From: a virus | DNA length: 64,000 nucleotides | Direction: 5' to 3' (one strand) | Virus record (IMG/VR): IMGVR_UViG_3300027770_000025 | Span: 1-64,000 of that record | Part shown: positions 28,406-38,126 of the stretch, in pieces | Layout: the number at the start of each line of letters is the position of its first letter | Position numbering within the stretch: the stretch's first letter is position 1 | Notes under the pieces: model-generated | What the model was told of the DNA's origin: nothing | Database searches by the model: none | Seen by the model: the letters and a program-made list of their open reading frames with translations, nothing else | Made by a program: the position numbers and the translations under genes

Positions 28406-29029
28406 TTATTTCTGTATAACAAGTAAGTTATTATCAATACTGTTCTTCGAGTTTTGTATTGATATTAATTGTATATGTGACGGTGATAGATGGTCACGTA
28501 TTTCTAAGATTTTTTCTTCAAACCTATCAAAGGTAAATCTGGTTAGATCCTCTATTATAAAAATACCCCCGTCCTTTAACTTACTGTAAGAATTTTCTAA
28601 GAAATTTATATTTGATGTGTATTCATGTTTTCCGTCATCTATAATTATATCAAAATCTATATCCTTTAGTGTTTCGTTGTTCCACATTTCCCGAATAGAT
28701 TCCGGATTGTCTTGATCGCAAAAAAATGAGCTGATCCTATCCTCGTTCACAAAATAATCACGATTAACATCACCGCAATAAATGTGTGAATTTTTAAAAT
28801 ATTCTTTCCATGCTCTTACGGATGATCCGCCGTAAATTCCAACTTCAAATATTTTTAAATTATTATCTCTATCATCAGAGAACATAAAGTCATAAAACAA
28901 TGAGTAATTGTGCCAATCTGAGCATTTATCGCTACCAAACTTTGTCATTTTAATACACAGATCAGTTTGGATGTTATTATTTGCTTCATTAAAAAATGAG
29001 TTGATTAGACTACTGTTTATTTTTTTCAT
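28406..29029 (-). CDS. Sugar O-methyltransferase-like protein
   Basis: 207 aa. Contains IFEVGIYGGSSVRAWKEYF, then CGDVN, then DFDIIIDDGKHE and GGIFIIEDL. This order (E-G-G-S, W-x-x-Y-F, D-D-G-x-H) is that of the MycE-like macrolide/sugar O-methyltransferases, where the D-D-G-x-H residues bind metal and substrate. A paralogue is 31462-32010. It overlaps the next upstream gene by 4 nt. A 90-nt gap follows it. Confidence 0.8.
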   Translation of the reverse strand: MKKINSSLINSFFNEANNNIQTDLCIKMTKFGSDKCSDWHNYSLFYDFMFSDDRDNNLKIFEVGIYGGSSVRAWKEYFKNSHIYCGDVNRDYFVNEDRISSFFCDQDNPESIREMWNNETLKDIDFDIIIDDGKHEYTSNINFLENSYSKLKDGGIFIIEDLTRFTFDRFEEKILEIRDHLSPSHIQLISIQNSKNSIDNNLLVIQK

Positions 29030-29889
29030 AATTTGTTTAAATAATTTTCAATATTAATATTTCTAAAATAACTAGCTCCCGTGGGATGAGGATTCCAGCT
29101 TTGCCCCTCCCATACGAAAGGTTTATTTTCAAATCTGATTACTCTATATAGAAAAGAATATAAGGGAAAACTAGGCGATAACTTTCCCTCCATGATATAC
29201 TTGTATATTAGACAATTTAAAACGTCCTGATCTCCACAAGACCATTTAAAGTCTGGATCTGGATTAGGATCAGGAGATTTAGCAATAAGAGATTTATCTT
29301 TGCAAAGTTCTAAATATTCGTTAATGAAATTCCTGCTAAAATCTGTATTTCTTATTATTATTCTAGCTGCATTTAACAATGGGCTATTTCTTATCAGACC
29401 ATTCTCCTGTGGGTTCGTAAAGAATCTATCTATCACATAAGACTTTACGTGATTCTTAACTAGTATTTCTGGTCTTTCTATTTGCACAAATATATCAGAC
29501 CCATTCTCATTGAGAAGTCTAGTAGAAATTGAATATATGTTCTCCCAGTCAGATTCGAAGTATTGCGGATTCTTTTCAAAGTTACCGTCATGATAAATCA
29601 GTATGGAGTTTTCCGGTATTTCCGAAAGAGTTTTCTTTATTAAAAATCCCTTAAAGTCAAAATATCCTATGTGATTTGCATTTGGATTCATGTCGAGTTC
29701 CTCATCATAATAGTTGCAAATATCTTCGCTACCTGGAAGATCTTTTAAAGTTCTTTTATTGTACAGTAAAATATCCTTGAAATAGGTGGATAGTCTTTCC
29801 TTTATGGCTAAAGATTTTTTAGTTAGATCAAACCCTCCGTCTATTTTTGGTCCCTCTGTATAGAAGCTTAAAAAGTATATGTTATTCAT
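29026..29889 (-). CDS. Putative glycosyltransferase, family unknown
   Basis: 287 aa from the ATG at 29889, chosen because it leaves the neighbouring gene intact (an ATG 11 codons earlier overlaps it). Sequence signs of a GT-A enzyme are ILIYHDGN and CGDQDVLNCLIYK near residues 220-235, similar to the D-Q-D-x-L-N end motif of several sugar transferases. Context is entirely sugar genes. Low-confidence function. Confidence 0.6.
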   Translation of the reverse strand: MNNIYFLSFYTEGPKIDGGFDLTKKSLAIKERLSTYFKDILLYNKRTLKDLPGSEDICNYYDEELDMNPNANHIGYFDFKGFLIKKTLSEIPENSILIYHDGNFEKNPQYFESDWENIYSISTRLLNENGSDIFVQIERPEILVKNHVKSYVIDRFFTNPQENGLIRNSPLLNAARIIIRNTDFSRNFINEYLELCKDKSLIAKSPDPNPDPDFKWSCGDQDVLNCLIYKYIMEGKLSPSFPLYSFLYRVIRFENKPFVWEGQSWNPHPTGASYFRNINIENYLNKL

Positions 29890-29893
29890 TTTT

Positions 29894-30772
29894 TTAGAAT
29901 ATAATATTTTTGAAATGCTCAAAATTTACGTCACTTACCCAATAAGGCCAAATAGAAGGGGTTCTTATCCTGCTTTTTTCCAAATTGAAATCTTCTAGAT
30001 AGGTTTCAATTTTATTATGGTAAATATCGTAATAGTTAGTTGCCTGTTTGTATATGTGGGCTCCGAAGTCTGCTATCTGTATTTCCAGATTATTCTTATT
30101 GCAAACACGTTTAACCAGCTCATTAGTATGCATAATACCCTCCGTGTATGACTCTTTTATTTCATCGTGCCATCCCTTTAGAAATCTCCCCATTGCATCT
30201 TGTCTTCCGAGAAAAAACCAGTCGCATGGTTTATTCGGGAATTCACCTGCGTATAGATGTCCGCCGTTAACCGAGCTTTGGAAAAATATCATATTATCCT
30301 TTATGTCAAGTGATTCTATAACACTGGATATTTTTTTGGTTAATATTAAATCAGGTCTGGATCTAATTATAAGGTCATAGTGATTTGAAGAGCTTAATAT
30401 GTATGATTGATATGCACTGTATGTTTGACTCAGCAATCCATATAGTACTATAGGTGTCATTATTTTATAAAATTCATCTGATTGATCGCCCCATGTATCT
30501 TTAGTAAATCTTTTAAAGAAAGTTACATCAAACGGTTTTCCGCTTTCTATTAGATGCTTTTTTATATTGAATTTTTCAATCAGATAATTAGCTATATCTG
30601 AATTACCTAGTTTTTCACTGAAGTGCATTTTATAGCATTTATCCTGATGTGATTCGTCCCACCATAGATGGGAGTAAACATCATTTATGTCATCTTTCAG
30701 ATTTGTATTGAATGTTTCTACACATTCTACATACGTCTTGGGGTTTCCTGAAAGCAGATATCCTATTTTCAT
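29894..30772 (-). CDS. Putative glycosyltransferase-like protein
   Basis: 292 aa. Starts with the short strand MKIGYLLSGNPKTY and has YDLIIRSRPDLIL at about 133-145, the same pair of marks seen in the 33689-34420 protein (ALCFYGQPRNF and YDCVIVSRFD). Such proteins occur in viral and bacterial surface-sugar loci and probably have a GT-A fold with R-x-D as metal site. Activity is not established. Confidence 0.6.
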   Translation of the reverse strand: MKIGYLLSGNPKTYVECVETFNTNLKDDINDVYSHLWWDESHQDKCYKMHFSEKLGNSDIANYLIEKFNIKKHLIESGKPFDVTFFKRFTKDTWGDQSDEFYKIMTPIVLYGLLSQTYSAYQSYILSSSNHYDLIIRSRPDLILTKKISSVIESLDIKDNMIFFQSSVNGGHLYAGEFPNKPCDWFFLGRQDAMGRFLKGWHDEIKESYTEGIMHTNELVKRVCNKNNLEIQIADFGAHIYKQATNYYDIYHNKIETYLEDFNLEKSRIRTPSIWPYWVSDVNFEHFKNIIF

Positions 30773-31456
30773 TTATATTAAATTTTTTTTAAATATTACA
30801 CCATACATTTTTTCTAATAAATGAGCTTCAAAAGGATTAGATTTCCAAAATCCGCTAAACTCTTTTTGTTCCGGATAAGCAACTATATCCAATAATTTTT
30901 TATATTGGCTTAGAGTGTATTGATGAATGTTATTTTTCTCCACGAAGAAAAATCCGCCAATATGATAATCTTTAATAAAAGGGCATGGTTTTTCGAATGC
31001 CTCTTCATAAATATTGTTTAAAGATCTTTTATATGGATTTGGATGTCCCGCTATATTATCTTGGCTAGATCCATAATCCATAGAAAGACCGTTTTCACTC
31101 TCCCGACCGATCCATTTAAACCCATCAGTAATATTATCCTCTGCCATTTGATTTCTAATCTCACCAATATAATTTGGAAGATATGAATTTTTCTCTCCAG
31201 TAAGGGGGGAAAACGGGTCAGCTTGTGAAAAATAAATCTGGTCGGTTAGGTTGTTGTAATTTTCTACAATGTGATACATGTATGCATGGGCTTCCCTTCC
31301 GACGTTATCCAATTGGATCTTTTTTAAATTAGATTGTTGCAACTCTAACCTTTCTCCCTTGTCGTAGATAAAAATCTCCATGTCATCCTCTCTAAGCTGT
31401 GTGATCCAATCAACACTTTCGTTATATCGGCAAAGAACCAATGATTTAGTAGCCAT
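30773..31456 (-). CDS. DUF3431-like protein
   Basis: 227 aa. The opening VLCRYNESVDWITQL, the IFIYDKGE strand, NVGREAHAYMYHIV and IYFSQADPF match the DUF3431 family, which is common in surface-polysaccharide loci and looks like a divergent glycosyltransferase. It abuts the 29894 gene (no gap) and follows the methyltransferase gene by 5 nt. Function unknown. Confidence 0.75.
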   Translation of the reverse strand: MATKSLVLCRYNESVDWITQLREDDMEIFIYDKGERLELQQSNLKKIQLDNVGREAHAYMYHIVENYNNLTDQIYFSQADPFSPLTGEKNSYLPNYIGEIRNQMAEDNITDGFKWIGRESENGLSMDYGSSQDNIAGHPNPYKRSLNNIYEEAFEKPCPFIKDYHIGGFFFVEKNNIHQYTLSQYKKLLDIVAYPEQKEFSGFWKSNPFEAHLLEKMYGVIFKKNLI

Positions 31457-31461
31457 AAGTA

Positions 31462-32010
31462 TTATTTTTTTATTATTGTGGTTAACTCATCTTTATAATT
31501 AATCATTTCTATATTTTCGCTAGAATATGTAAGTGTGTTCGGATAATCCTCAACAAAATATAATCCGCCCGGAGAAAGATAGTTTTCAAATAATGTATGG
31601 AAAGATGTCATTATATGAGAATCTACATGACTGCCATCATCTATTATTATATCAAATTGATCCACACCCATCTGATTGCAAGATTCAATTAATGATGAGC
31701 TGTCCGATTGATCACCATAAGATATTTTGATACCCTCTCTAACGAAATAATCGGGATCCTCTACTCTTGATAGATTATTATCTACGCAGTATACTTCAGC
31801 CTGGGTAAAATATTCTTTCCATAGCTTTAGACTATCCCCTCCACCAAATCCTATCTCGAGGATTTTAATTTTTTTATCCCTTAAGGGTCTGAAATGTTTT
31901 TCATATTCTTCCGTGTAATTGTGACCTGGGGTTCCGTCAGCTTTAAAGGGTCCTTTATCTGTCAGTGGATATTTGGCAGATAATTCACTAAGATTTTTTA
32001 TATTTTCCAT
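31462..32010 (-). CDS. Sugar O-methyltransferase-like protein (paralogue)
   Basis: 182 aa. Shows KYPLTDKGP, HNYTEEYEKHF, ILEIGFGGGDSLKLWKEYF, VYCVDNN, YGDQSD, FDIIIDDGSHVD and GGLYFVEDYP. This is the MycE/CmcI-like methyltransferase pattern with the metal-binding D-D-G-S-H. It is clearly related to 28406-29029. It overlaps the 31988 gene by 23 nt. Confidence 0.83.
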   Translation of the reverse strand: MENIKNLSELSAKYPLTDKGPFKADGTPGHNYTEEYEKHFRPLRDKKIKILEIGFGGGDSLKLWKEYFTQAEVYCVDNNLSRVEDPDYFVREGIKISYGDQSDSSSLIESCNQMGVDQFDIIIDDGSHVDSHIMTSFHTLFENYLSPGGLYFVEDYPNTLTYSSENIEMINYKDELTTIIKK

Positions 32011-32728
32011 TGTAGTTTTCTGAGTAATGTTTATGATATTGATGTACTATTGAGTGATTAGTTAATTCCCAATTTGGGTTTCTGTTAGCTTCTATAAAAT
32101 CTATATTTTCCAAGTATTGATATCCAAAAATGCAAAAAAGTACGGTTAGTAAATAATCACAATTAGATATTCTCTTGTCATTATATATCAGCTCTTTTAA
32201 GAGTGTGTCATCTGTATCTTTTAGTATTCTAAGAAGTGATGATGTCCTGATTAGACTACCCCCACAAGCACCGAAATTGTAATTGGTATTAGCTGGATTA
32301 TATTTTTGTATTAGGGAAAGCACATTGTGATGTATTGTATTCGCAAAAGATCCTGACAGATCAGAATTCGAATTGGCTCTTATTTTACCCCTCAGCAATA
32401 TATCTGGCTCATAGTAAAGAATATAATCTGTTTTACAATAATCTACTGCATGTTTTAGCCTTTCTAGAAACTCCCTACAGCAAAGAATAAGCTTATCCAA
32501 TTCTTTTGACTCTGGATTATTTACATAGCCCAGAATATCAGCATACAGGGTAAAGTTAGAATTATCGTCACAAAGATCAGAAAAATCATACCCTCCATCA
32601 GATGCTAAATATATGGGTGCTTGCGGATAGTGATCTCTTATATTATCTATACAGAATCTTACTGCTTCATTTTCTTTGTAGCATGAAAAGAAAATTCCCA
32701 GATTATCTTCTATTAATATTTTATCCAT
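31988..32728 (-). CDS. Putative GT2-like glycosyltransferase
   Basis: 246 aa. N-terminal LGIFFSCYKENEAVRFCIDNI and IYLASDGG, central YILYYEPDILLRG (E-P-D in the place of DxD) and GACGGSLIRTSSLL. This resembles inverting GT-A enzymes with a modified metal site. Donor and acceptor unknown; part of the sugar operon by overlap with both neighbours. Confidence 0.65.
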   Translation of the reverse strand: MDKILIEDNLGIFFSCYKENEAVRFCIDNIRDHYPQAPIYLASDGGYDFSDLCDDNSNFTLYADILGYVNNPESKELDKLILCCREFLERLKHAVDYCKTDYILYYEPDILLRGKIRANSNSDLSGSFANTIHHNVLSLIQKYNPANTNYNFGACGGSLIRTSSLLRILKDTDDTLLKELIYNDKRISNCDYLLTVLFCIFGYQYLENIDFIEANRNPNWELTNHSIVHQYHKHYSENYNGKYKKS

Positions 32729-33689
32729 TATTATAAACTTTTATAAGATCCAATGCTCTATTAATATACGTGTGATTTTCTTTTACTAATATCATTTGAT
32801 CTTTTATAAATTCGGTGTCGTTCATTTTTTTAATCCCGTCATAGAATAATTGACTAGAATCATCATTATAAATTACCATACCATCAAAGAAATCATAAAC
32901 CGCTTTAGAGTTTGTCATTCCGAGTTGACCGTAACTTATATTCTTCATAACTCTGCATGGAATATAACCCCAGTCTAGCATTGCTTTATGTCTAAAATCT
33001 GGAGCAAGATATGATTTCTGTATAAGCTCCATTGTAGTCTGGGATTCAAGGGGATTTGTCCATGGACAATTGCTTCTAAATTCTATTCCGTTCTCTTTAC
33101 AAGCTTCATAGAATGGCATTATATAAGGAACAGTATCATAATAATCTGGTGCTTTTAAGCAATCGAATAAACCGCCTCTTCCTCCTCCAATTGTACCTAT
33201 GTAATCTACTACATTTTCTCTTTTTATAAATCTATCATCAAGATTTATCTCATCGGGTAATAGATCAGTTGCCCAAGTAGTGTATATTATATCATATCCA
33301 TCCTTGCCCTTTTCGAAATATGTTCCCTTACCTATCTTCTCAGTCTGGCTTCTATCAAGATGATATTCATAATTTTTATCAATCCATGAGTTAGCATTAT
33401 ATCTTACGTCTATCAATCTTCCTACTCTTCCTAGATATTGCTCGTGTCTATTATCTTTATTTCCTAGATAATGGATAAAGTATGTTGCAGTATTAGAGAT
33501 TGGCATATTCCTTGTTGCAAATTGCTCGGTTATTACTAGAGCGTCATTGAAATCCACATTGTGGCTACTCTCTGAATCCAACCAATGCACATCATAGCCA
33601 AGTGACTTGAATGCCTTATAGTACCCATAGTGTATATAGCTATGTGTGTGGCTGTAAAGGGGATATCCCCATATAATTACTTTTTTCAC
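32721..33689 (-). CDS. Putative GT-B glycosyltransferase-like protein
   Basis: 322 aa. Starts with KKVIIWGYPLYSHTHSY and YKAFKSLGYDVHWLD, like the N-terminal lobe of GT-B enzymes, and has a C-terminal lobe with GYIPCRVMKNISYGQLGMTNSKAVYDFF and YNDD. The GxTNSxAV element recalls nucleotide-sugar binding loops. No clear family. It abuts 33689-34420 by a shared base. Confidence 0.6.
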   Translation of the reverse strand: MKKVIIWGYPLYSHTHSYIHYGYYKAFKSLGYDVHWLDSESSHNVDFNDALVITEQFATRNMPISNTATYFIHYLGNKDNRHEQYLGRVGRLIDVRYNANSWIDKNYEYHLDRSQTEKIGKGTYFEKGKDGYDIIYTTWATDLLPDEINLDDRFIKRENVVDYIGTIGGGRGGLFDCLKAPDYYDTVPYIMPFYEACKENGIEFRSNCPWTNPLESQTTMELIQKSYLAPDFRHKAMLDWGYIPCRVMKNISYGQLGMTNSKAVYDFFDGMVIYNDDSSQLFYDGIKKMNDTEFIKDQMILVKENHTYINRALDLIKVYNNG

Positions 33690-34420
33690 TAGAATGATAT
33701 TTCAAAATTTCTATATTCTACCTCTATACCGAACAATTTAGCATGATCCCTTAGATACGCTTCGTTTGTCCATATCCCGCCATCATCCACTATCTTATTT
33801 CTATGAAAATCTATAGCATAAAATATACTTGATATTATATTGGAGTTTGTGTTGTTCGTTATCATAAACCAGTCATTCACTTCACCCCTCGGTAGCTCTT
33901 TGTAACCACTTGTAAGTTTGGATAGATCTATAGAATTAAAATTTATTTTAGTTTTAGGTGAAACATCAAATCTTGAAACTATAACGCAATCGTATTCGAA
34001 CTGATTTTCTTGAGAATATAACTCTTTTAAAAGAAGTGATTGATTTATACTATACCACATGCTGTATGCAGATTTTACTCTATTCATTATAAAATCATCG
34101 CGATCGTATGCTCTTGAATATGACCAGCATTCGTCTATATTTTCCTCAGTAGCTGGAACTAATTTACCGTTAAATACCTTTTGTTTTTCTAGTATGAATT
34201 TTTTTGATTCTGTTACTGAGGGAATTTTATAATCAAGGGATTCCTCCAAATTGAAATTTTCAAATCCTGGGGTCATCTTATGTATATTTCTATCGCTAGG
34301 ATCGTACCATGAATGGAAAAATACATCCACGTTATTTCCGTCTATTATATTTCTTCTAAAATAATCCCAGTTGGATGAAAAGTTTCTAGGTTGCCCGTAG
34401 AAGCAAAGTGCTATTCTCAT
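33689..34420 (-). CDS. Putative glycosyltransferase-like protein
   Basis: 243 aa. Begins MRIALCFYGQPRNFSSNW and has YDCVIVSRFDVSP at about 148-160, the arrangement shared with 29894-30772. Also NDWFMITN and DDGGIWTNEAYL. Likely a GT-A enzyme of an uncharacterised viral/bacterial family. It overlaps the upstream gene by 4 nt. Confidence 0.6.
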   Translation of the reverse strand: MRIALCFYGQPRNFSSNWDYFRRNIIDGNNVDVFFHSWYDPSDRNIHKMTPGFENFNLEESLDYKIPSVTESKKFILEKQKVFNGKLVPATEENIDECWSYSRAYDRDDFIMNRVKSAYSMWYSINQSLLLKELYSQENQFEYDCVIVSRFDVSPKTKINFNSIDLSKLTSGYKELPRGEVNDWFMITNNTNSNIISSIFYAIDFHRNKIVDDGGIWTNEAYLRDHAKLFGIEVEYRNFEISF

Positions 34421-35085
34421 ATTTTTTTAAATATTAGATTGCAGTAGGTGACTTTAAATTGTGAGATACCATGATAGTCAACGTTTATATTAAAGTCCTC
34501 GTTTAATGTGTCATAATTAAAATCCCCTATCAGCTTAAATCCAGAGGACTCGTATATTCTGATCATGTCATCTACCTTTATGAATTCATTCTGGTTATAA
34601 TACGATTCATCTGTATGCGATATAACATCGCTTGCTATTACAACATATCCTCCATTTTTTATTTTTCTATATAGAGAATCTGCTGCTTTTAATAGACCGG
34701 TATTACCATTTTCGTCATACTCAAAATGGGTTAAAGAGCACCCATCAAGAGCATAATTTATGGTATTATCTTCGTGTGATTCTATGTATGTAAAAAAATC
34801 TCCTATATTATGATATAGATTTTCTCTTTGAAAGGTATTACTAACTGATATGTCTATCATATGGCCTTCTTTAAAATGCTCGCATAATAGCCAAGCAAGT
34901 GGTGATGGACCAGCTCCACAATCAACAAATTTATTTTTCTCACCATTTGAATTCATTACAAAATCGTATATGATGAAATTTTTATACGTTGAATCATCAT
35001 TTTTTAACGGAAGACTTTCTATTTCATTCTTGTATTTGGATCTAAGGATCTCTAGATCTTTACCTTCGCAATATTTTAAATACAT
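34417..35085 (-). CDS. SAM-dependent methyltransferase-like protein
   Basis: 222 aa. FVDCGAGPSPLAWLL is a motif I variant, MIDIS a motif II, and a GGYVVIASDVISH segment follows. Acceptor unknown; the operon context suggests sugar methylation. It is the first gene after a 116-nt gap, where an internal promoter could lie, but no match to either promoter class was seen there. Confidence 0.7.
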   Translation of the reverse strand: MYLKYCEGKDLEILRSKYKNEIESLPLKNDDSTYKNFIIYDFVMNSNGEKNKFVDCGAGPSPLAWLLCEHFKEGHMIDISVSNTFQRENLYHNIGDFFTYIESHEDNTINYALDGCSLTHFEYDENGNTGLLKAADSLYRKIKNGGYVVIASDVISHTDESYYNQNEFIKVDDMIRIYESSGFKLIGDFNYDTLNEDFNINVDYHGISQFKVTYCNLIFKKI

Positions 35086-35201
35086 ATTAATTATTTTGTG
35101 TTATTTTTATATTAATCCCATAGTGATGAATTTTAAATCATACAGATTGTTAGATATTCTTTATAATTATAGGAATTTTTAGAACTATTGTTTCTTGATA
35201 T

Positions 35202-36212
35202 CTATATTTTTATTAGTGAACATATGGATTTAATTAAATCCAATATATTCGGATTAGAATCCCAATTGAGAATTTTTTTAGAGAGATTGTTATTACCCAT
35301 GGATTTTTTAATTGTTTCTTTCTCCACTATAGTTTTTCTGAGTGGAAATTTACCGTCAAAAAGGTCATCATAGCTATCCCATAATTTATCAGATTCTCTG
35401 TACGTGGCATCTATATTTTTTTCTAATGCTATACCTTCTTTGACACTCTCTAAAATATCTTTGACCGAGGTTAATGTACCGCTTGAAACATTAAATGTAT
35501 TATACCCTTTATTATCCATATTTAGACATTTCTCTATGAGGTCAACCACATCATTAACATAAACATAATCCCTTGACTGCTCACCGTCCGAATGTAATAT
35601 CGGGGATCTACCATTCTTAAGCTCCCTTACTATATAGTTTATTAGCGGTGGGGATTTTCTGTGTATATCCTGTCTGGGACCAAATACATTAAAAAATCTT
35701 AGTGTTGTTATATTCATACCATAATTTTCAGAGAAGGATGTGCATATCTCCTCTGCCATTTTTTTAGATAATGAATAAAAGAGCCTTGGATTTATCTCGT
35801 CTGATTCGGAGAATCCTTTATTACTGAGCGGTGTGTTTTCATAAACTGCGCTGGTGCTTGCAAATATTATCTTTTCTATACCATATTTTCTTGCAGCTCC
35901 TAGAACCGAAGCAGTTCCTTCAACATTACATCTTATACATTCTCTGTAATTTACTTCGCAATCAGGAAGAGATGTTATAGCTGCAAGATGCACTATAGCA
36001 TCAGGTATTTCCTCAGATATTAAGTTATGAAAATCGTCAGAATTTACATCAATCTTATAAAATTGGCCAAAAGTCTTACCATCAACAATTAGATTTTCTA
36101 TGTACCCGTTACGCAAATTATCAACCAGAATAAGATCGTGTCCGTTCTGATTTAGAAAATGCCCGAGTGTGGATCCTATACCACCAGCAGCCCCTGTTAT
36201 AAGTATTTTCAT
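35202..36212 (-). CDS. NAD-dependent sugar epimerase/dehydratase
   Basis: 336 aa. Extended SDR: GAAGGIGS (7-14), HLAAITS, FASTSAVYE around the catalytic Ser/Thr, and YSLSK (Y-x-x-x-K) near residue 146, then LRFFNVFGPRQ and SRDYVYVNDVV. This is the pattern of UDP-glucose/GlcNAc 4-epimerases and related enzymes. It would supply UDP-Gal, UDP-GalNAc or another modified donor for the transferases, but the exact substrate cannot be told from sequence alone. Confidence 0.88.
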   Translation of the reverse strand: MKILITGAAGGIGSTLGHFLNQNGHDLILVDNLRNGYIENLIVDGKTFGQFYKIDVNSDDFHNLISEEIPDAIVHLAAITSLPDCEVNYRECIRCNVEGTASVLGAARKYGIEKIIFASTSAVYENTPLSNKGFSESDEINPRLFYSLSKKMAEEICTSFSENYGMNITTLRFFNVFGPRQDIHRKSPPLINYIVRELKNGRSPILHSDGEQSRDYVYVNDVVDLIEKCLNMDNKGYNTFNVSSGTLTSVKDILESVKEGIALEKNIDATYRESDKLWDSYDDLFDGKFPLRKTIVEKETIKKSMGNNNLSKKILNWDSNPNILDLIKSICSLIKI

Positions 36213-36214
36213 TA

Positions 36215-37285
36215 TTATATTTTCAAATATTGATTAATGCTATCGCTATCTCTTGGTATATTTATTGAAGAGCAAGAAGGATATGGATTAGATTTAGCGA
36301 AATCGTTTATCAGAAGTCTTTGCGAATGAGGTAGTCCCATAATTAGAATATCATGGGGTATATTATGCTTATTCATTTCCACGATAGTTAATTCCCTATA
36401 CTCTTCAGGTCTGCTCGTGGTTATAATAATAAACCCACCATTTTCTTTTATTTTTCTAATCATACTTATATTATCAATAAGTGGCTTACCCTCACCTATA
36501 AACGGCGGTATTAAATGGGATGTATTAGTTATAAGCGTTCCGTCTAGATCTGTAAAAACAGTATATAATTTTTCCTTATAATCATTCCAAGATTTTATTG
36601 TTCCCCAATCTAGAAACGCTAAAGACTCGTTACCCCTGAATATTTTATTATCTAGTATCATTTCAAATATAACATTGCTTATGTAGCATTCACCCGTAAG
36701 ATTACCTATCCTGTTATAATAATCACAGAATTCATTAGCTGAATTAAATCCGTAACCCCCCACGCAAAAATTAGAGCTTATAACTCTTTTTTCGACCATA
36801 TTTATAATGGTGTTATTGGAATCAAGTTCTATATAGCTTTTAGATTTTGCATTTATTTCATCTATATTATTTATATCAAAATATGTTACTTGATTATCGT
36901 CTGATTCTATATCACATTCGAAATACCCATCGGAATCTTTAATATAGATGAATCCATTAATTCCTGTCTTCTGGATAGCCATGTAAACAGTTTCTGCCTG
37001 TGAATTTGTAGACATATCTAGAACTATTGTATTTATACGATCAAGCACTGTATCCATAGAAATGGTATTTTTTATGGATTTCTTTATCGCTCCGGAAGCA
37101 TTATAAAGGTCCTCATGTTCTTTCAGAAAGACAAAATATATTTGATCGAAAAAATCTAGGTTTATTCCACGTATAGATTCTACGCACATAAGGTTTCCTG
37201 TTAAAGGGTGTGTTAGCATCCATTTGGGTCTCATTCCAGGGAATCTAGAGGATTTACCTCCCATAGGTATTATTAAATTCTTCAT
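36215..37285 (-). CDS. Sugar nucleotidyltransferase fused to HAD phosphatase
   Basis: 356 aa in two parts. Residues 1-240 are a nucleotidyltransferase: PMGGKSSRFPGMRPKWML is the G-x-x-S-R-F-x10-K activation loop. Residues 241-356 are a HAD domain: FTDLDGT (244-250), TTSRPEEYRE (HAD motif II region) and a short C-terminal lobe. Such fusions occur in capsule loci and would activate a phosphosugar or similar alcohol phosphate and remove a phosphate. It overlaps the kinase-like gene by 32 nt, suggesting a kinase, phosphatase and nucleotidyltransferase working in one pathway. Confidence 0.78.
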   Translation of the reverse strand: MKNLIIPMGGKSSRFPGMRPKWMLTHPLTGNLMCVESIRGINLDFFDQIYFVFLKEHEDLYNASGAIKKSIKNTISMDTVLDRINTIVLDMSTNSQAETVYMAIQKTGINGFIYIKDSDGYFECDIESDDNQVTYFDINNIDEINAKSKSYIELDSNNTIINMVEKRVISSNFCVGGYGFNSANEFCDYYNRIGNLTGECYISNVIFEMILDNKIFRGNESLAFLDWGTIKSWNDYKEKLYTVFTDLDGTLITNTSHLIPPFIGEGKPLIDNISMIRKIKENGGFIIITTSRPEEYRELTIVEMNKHNIPHDILIMGLPHSQRLLINDFAKSNPYPSCSSINIPRDSDSINQYLKI

Positions 37286-38126
37286 AGATAGGTAATTTTT
37301 TTATAATTTTTTCAATTGTTAATCTGTCATGCTCTTGCTTAGCGTATGGATATATTCTTAAAAAATTTAAAGCTTCTAATACTTTAAATTCTTCAGATGC
37401 AACTATTTTAGGGTATTTCATCTCTATCGACCTCCATATTTTAAGCGACGTTTGAACACATCTGAGGTTTAGCTCATTATTGTCTTTTAAAAAACTCCAG
37501 AAATAAAAAAGATCCTGCTTTAATTTAACCAGATCTATTACCCAGCTTTCAATATACGAATCTAGAAAGTCTAGTATAAAGATATGGCTTTTACTAAATA
37601 ATATATTAGATAGTGTTAGATCGCCGTGACAAAAGCTCCTTGGTATTTCTACGTTTTCTAGCTTTAATATTTTCTTTTCTATAAAATCGGAAAATTCACC
37701 ATCAGGGATGTTTTTTTTAATAGACCCCAATTTTTCTCTGCAGATTTCAGAAAATTGTATATCGGTATATTTGTCTTCTGTTGATCCGATGGAATCAATA
37801 TAGTTAAATATAGATTTTGTAAATAAGTCAATATCCTCTGGTGATGAGTAATTTAGAAAATATCTATAATCTTTACCTGTAGCATATTCCATGATAAAAT
37901 ATTCCAGATCGTATTCATCCCTACCAGTTTCTGTTATAAGCGGGCATTGTATACCTGAAATATCCATCATTCTAAATTCGTATTGTTTTTTTATCTGATT
38001 GATCAGCCTGTGATTATACCCTTTGTCGGATGATACTTTTCTAACTGATTTACCATCGGATGAGATAGTTAATTTACATCCAGATAATCCACCCGTAAGG
38101 GATTTTACCAATCTGTGCTGGCTCAT
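37254..38126 (-). CDS. Aminoglycoside/choline-kinase-like phosphotransferase
   Basis: 290 aa from the ATG at 38126, which overlaps the fucosyltransferase stop as TAATG. FCHGDLTLSN (166-174) is the H-G-D-x4-N catalytic loop (Asp169) and ILDFLDS (184-190) the metal-binding Asp of the APH/choline kinase fold. It would phosphorylate a sugar or small alcohol, and the next gene encodes a nucleotidyltransferase-HAD fusion that could activate the product. Substrate unknown. Confidence 0.78.
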   Translation of the reverse strand: MSQHRLVKSLTGGLSGCKLTISSDGKSVRKVSSDKGYNHRLINQIKKQYEFRMMDISGIQCPLITETGRDEYDLEYFIMEYATGKDYRYFLNYSSPEDIDLFTKSIFNYIDSIGSTEDKYTDIQFSEICREKLGSIKKNIPDGEFSDFIEKKILKLENVEIPRSFCHGDLTLSNILFSKSHIFILDFLDSYIESWVIDLVKLKQDLFYFWSFLKDNNELNLRCVQTSLKIWRSIEMKYPKIVASEEFKVLEALNFLRIYPYAKQEHDRLTIEKIIKKLPIYEEFNNTYGR

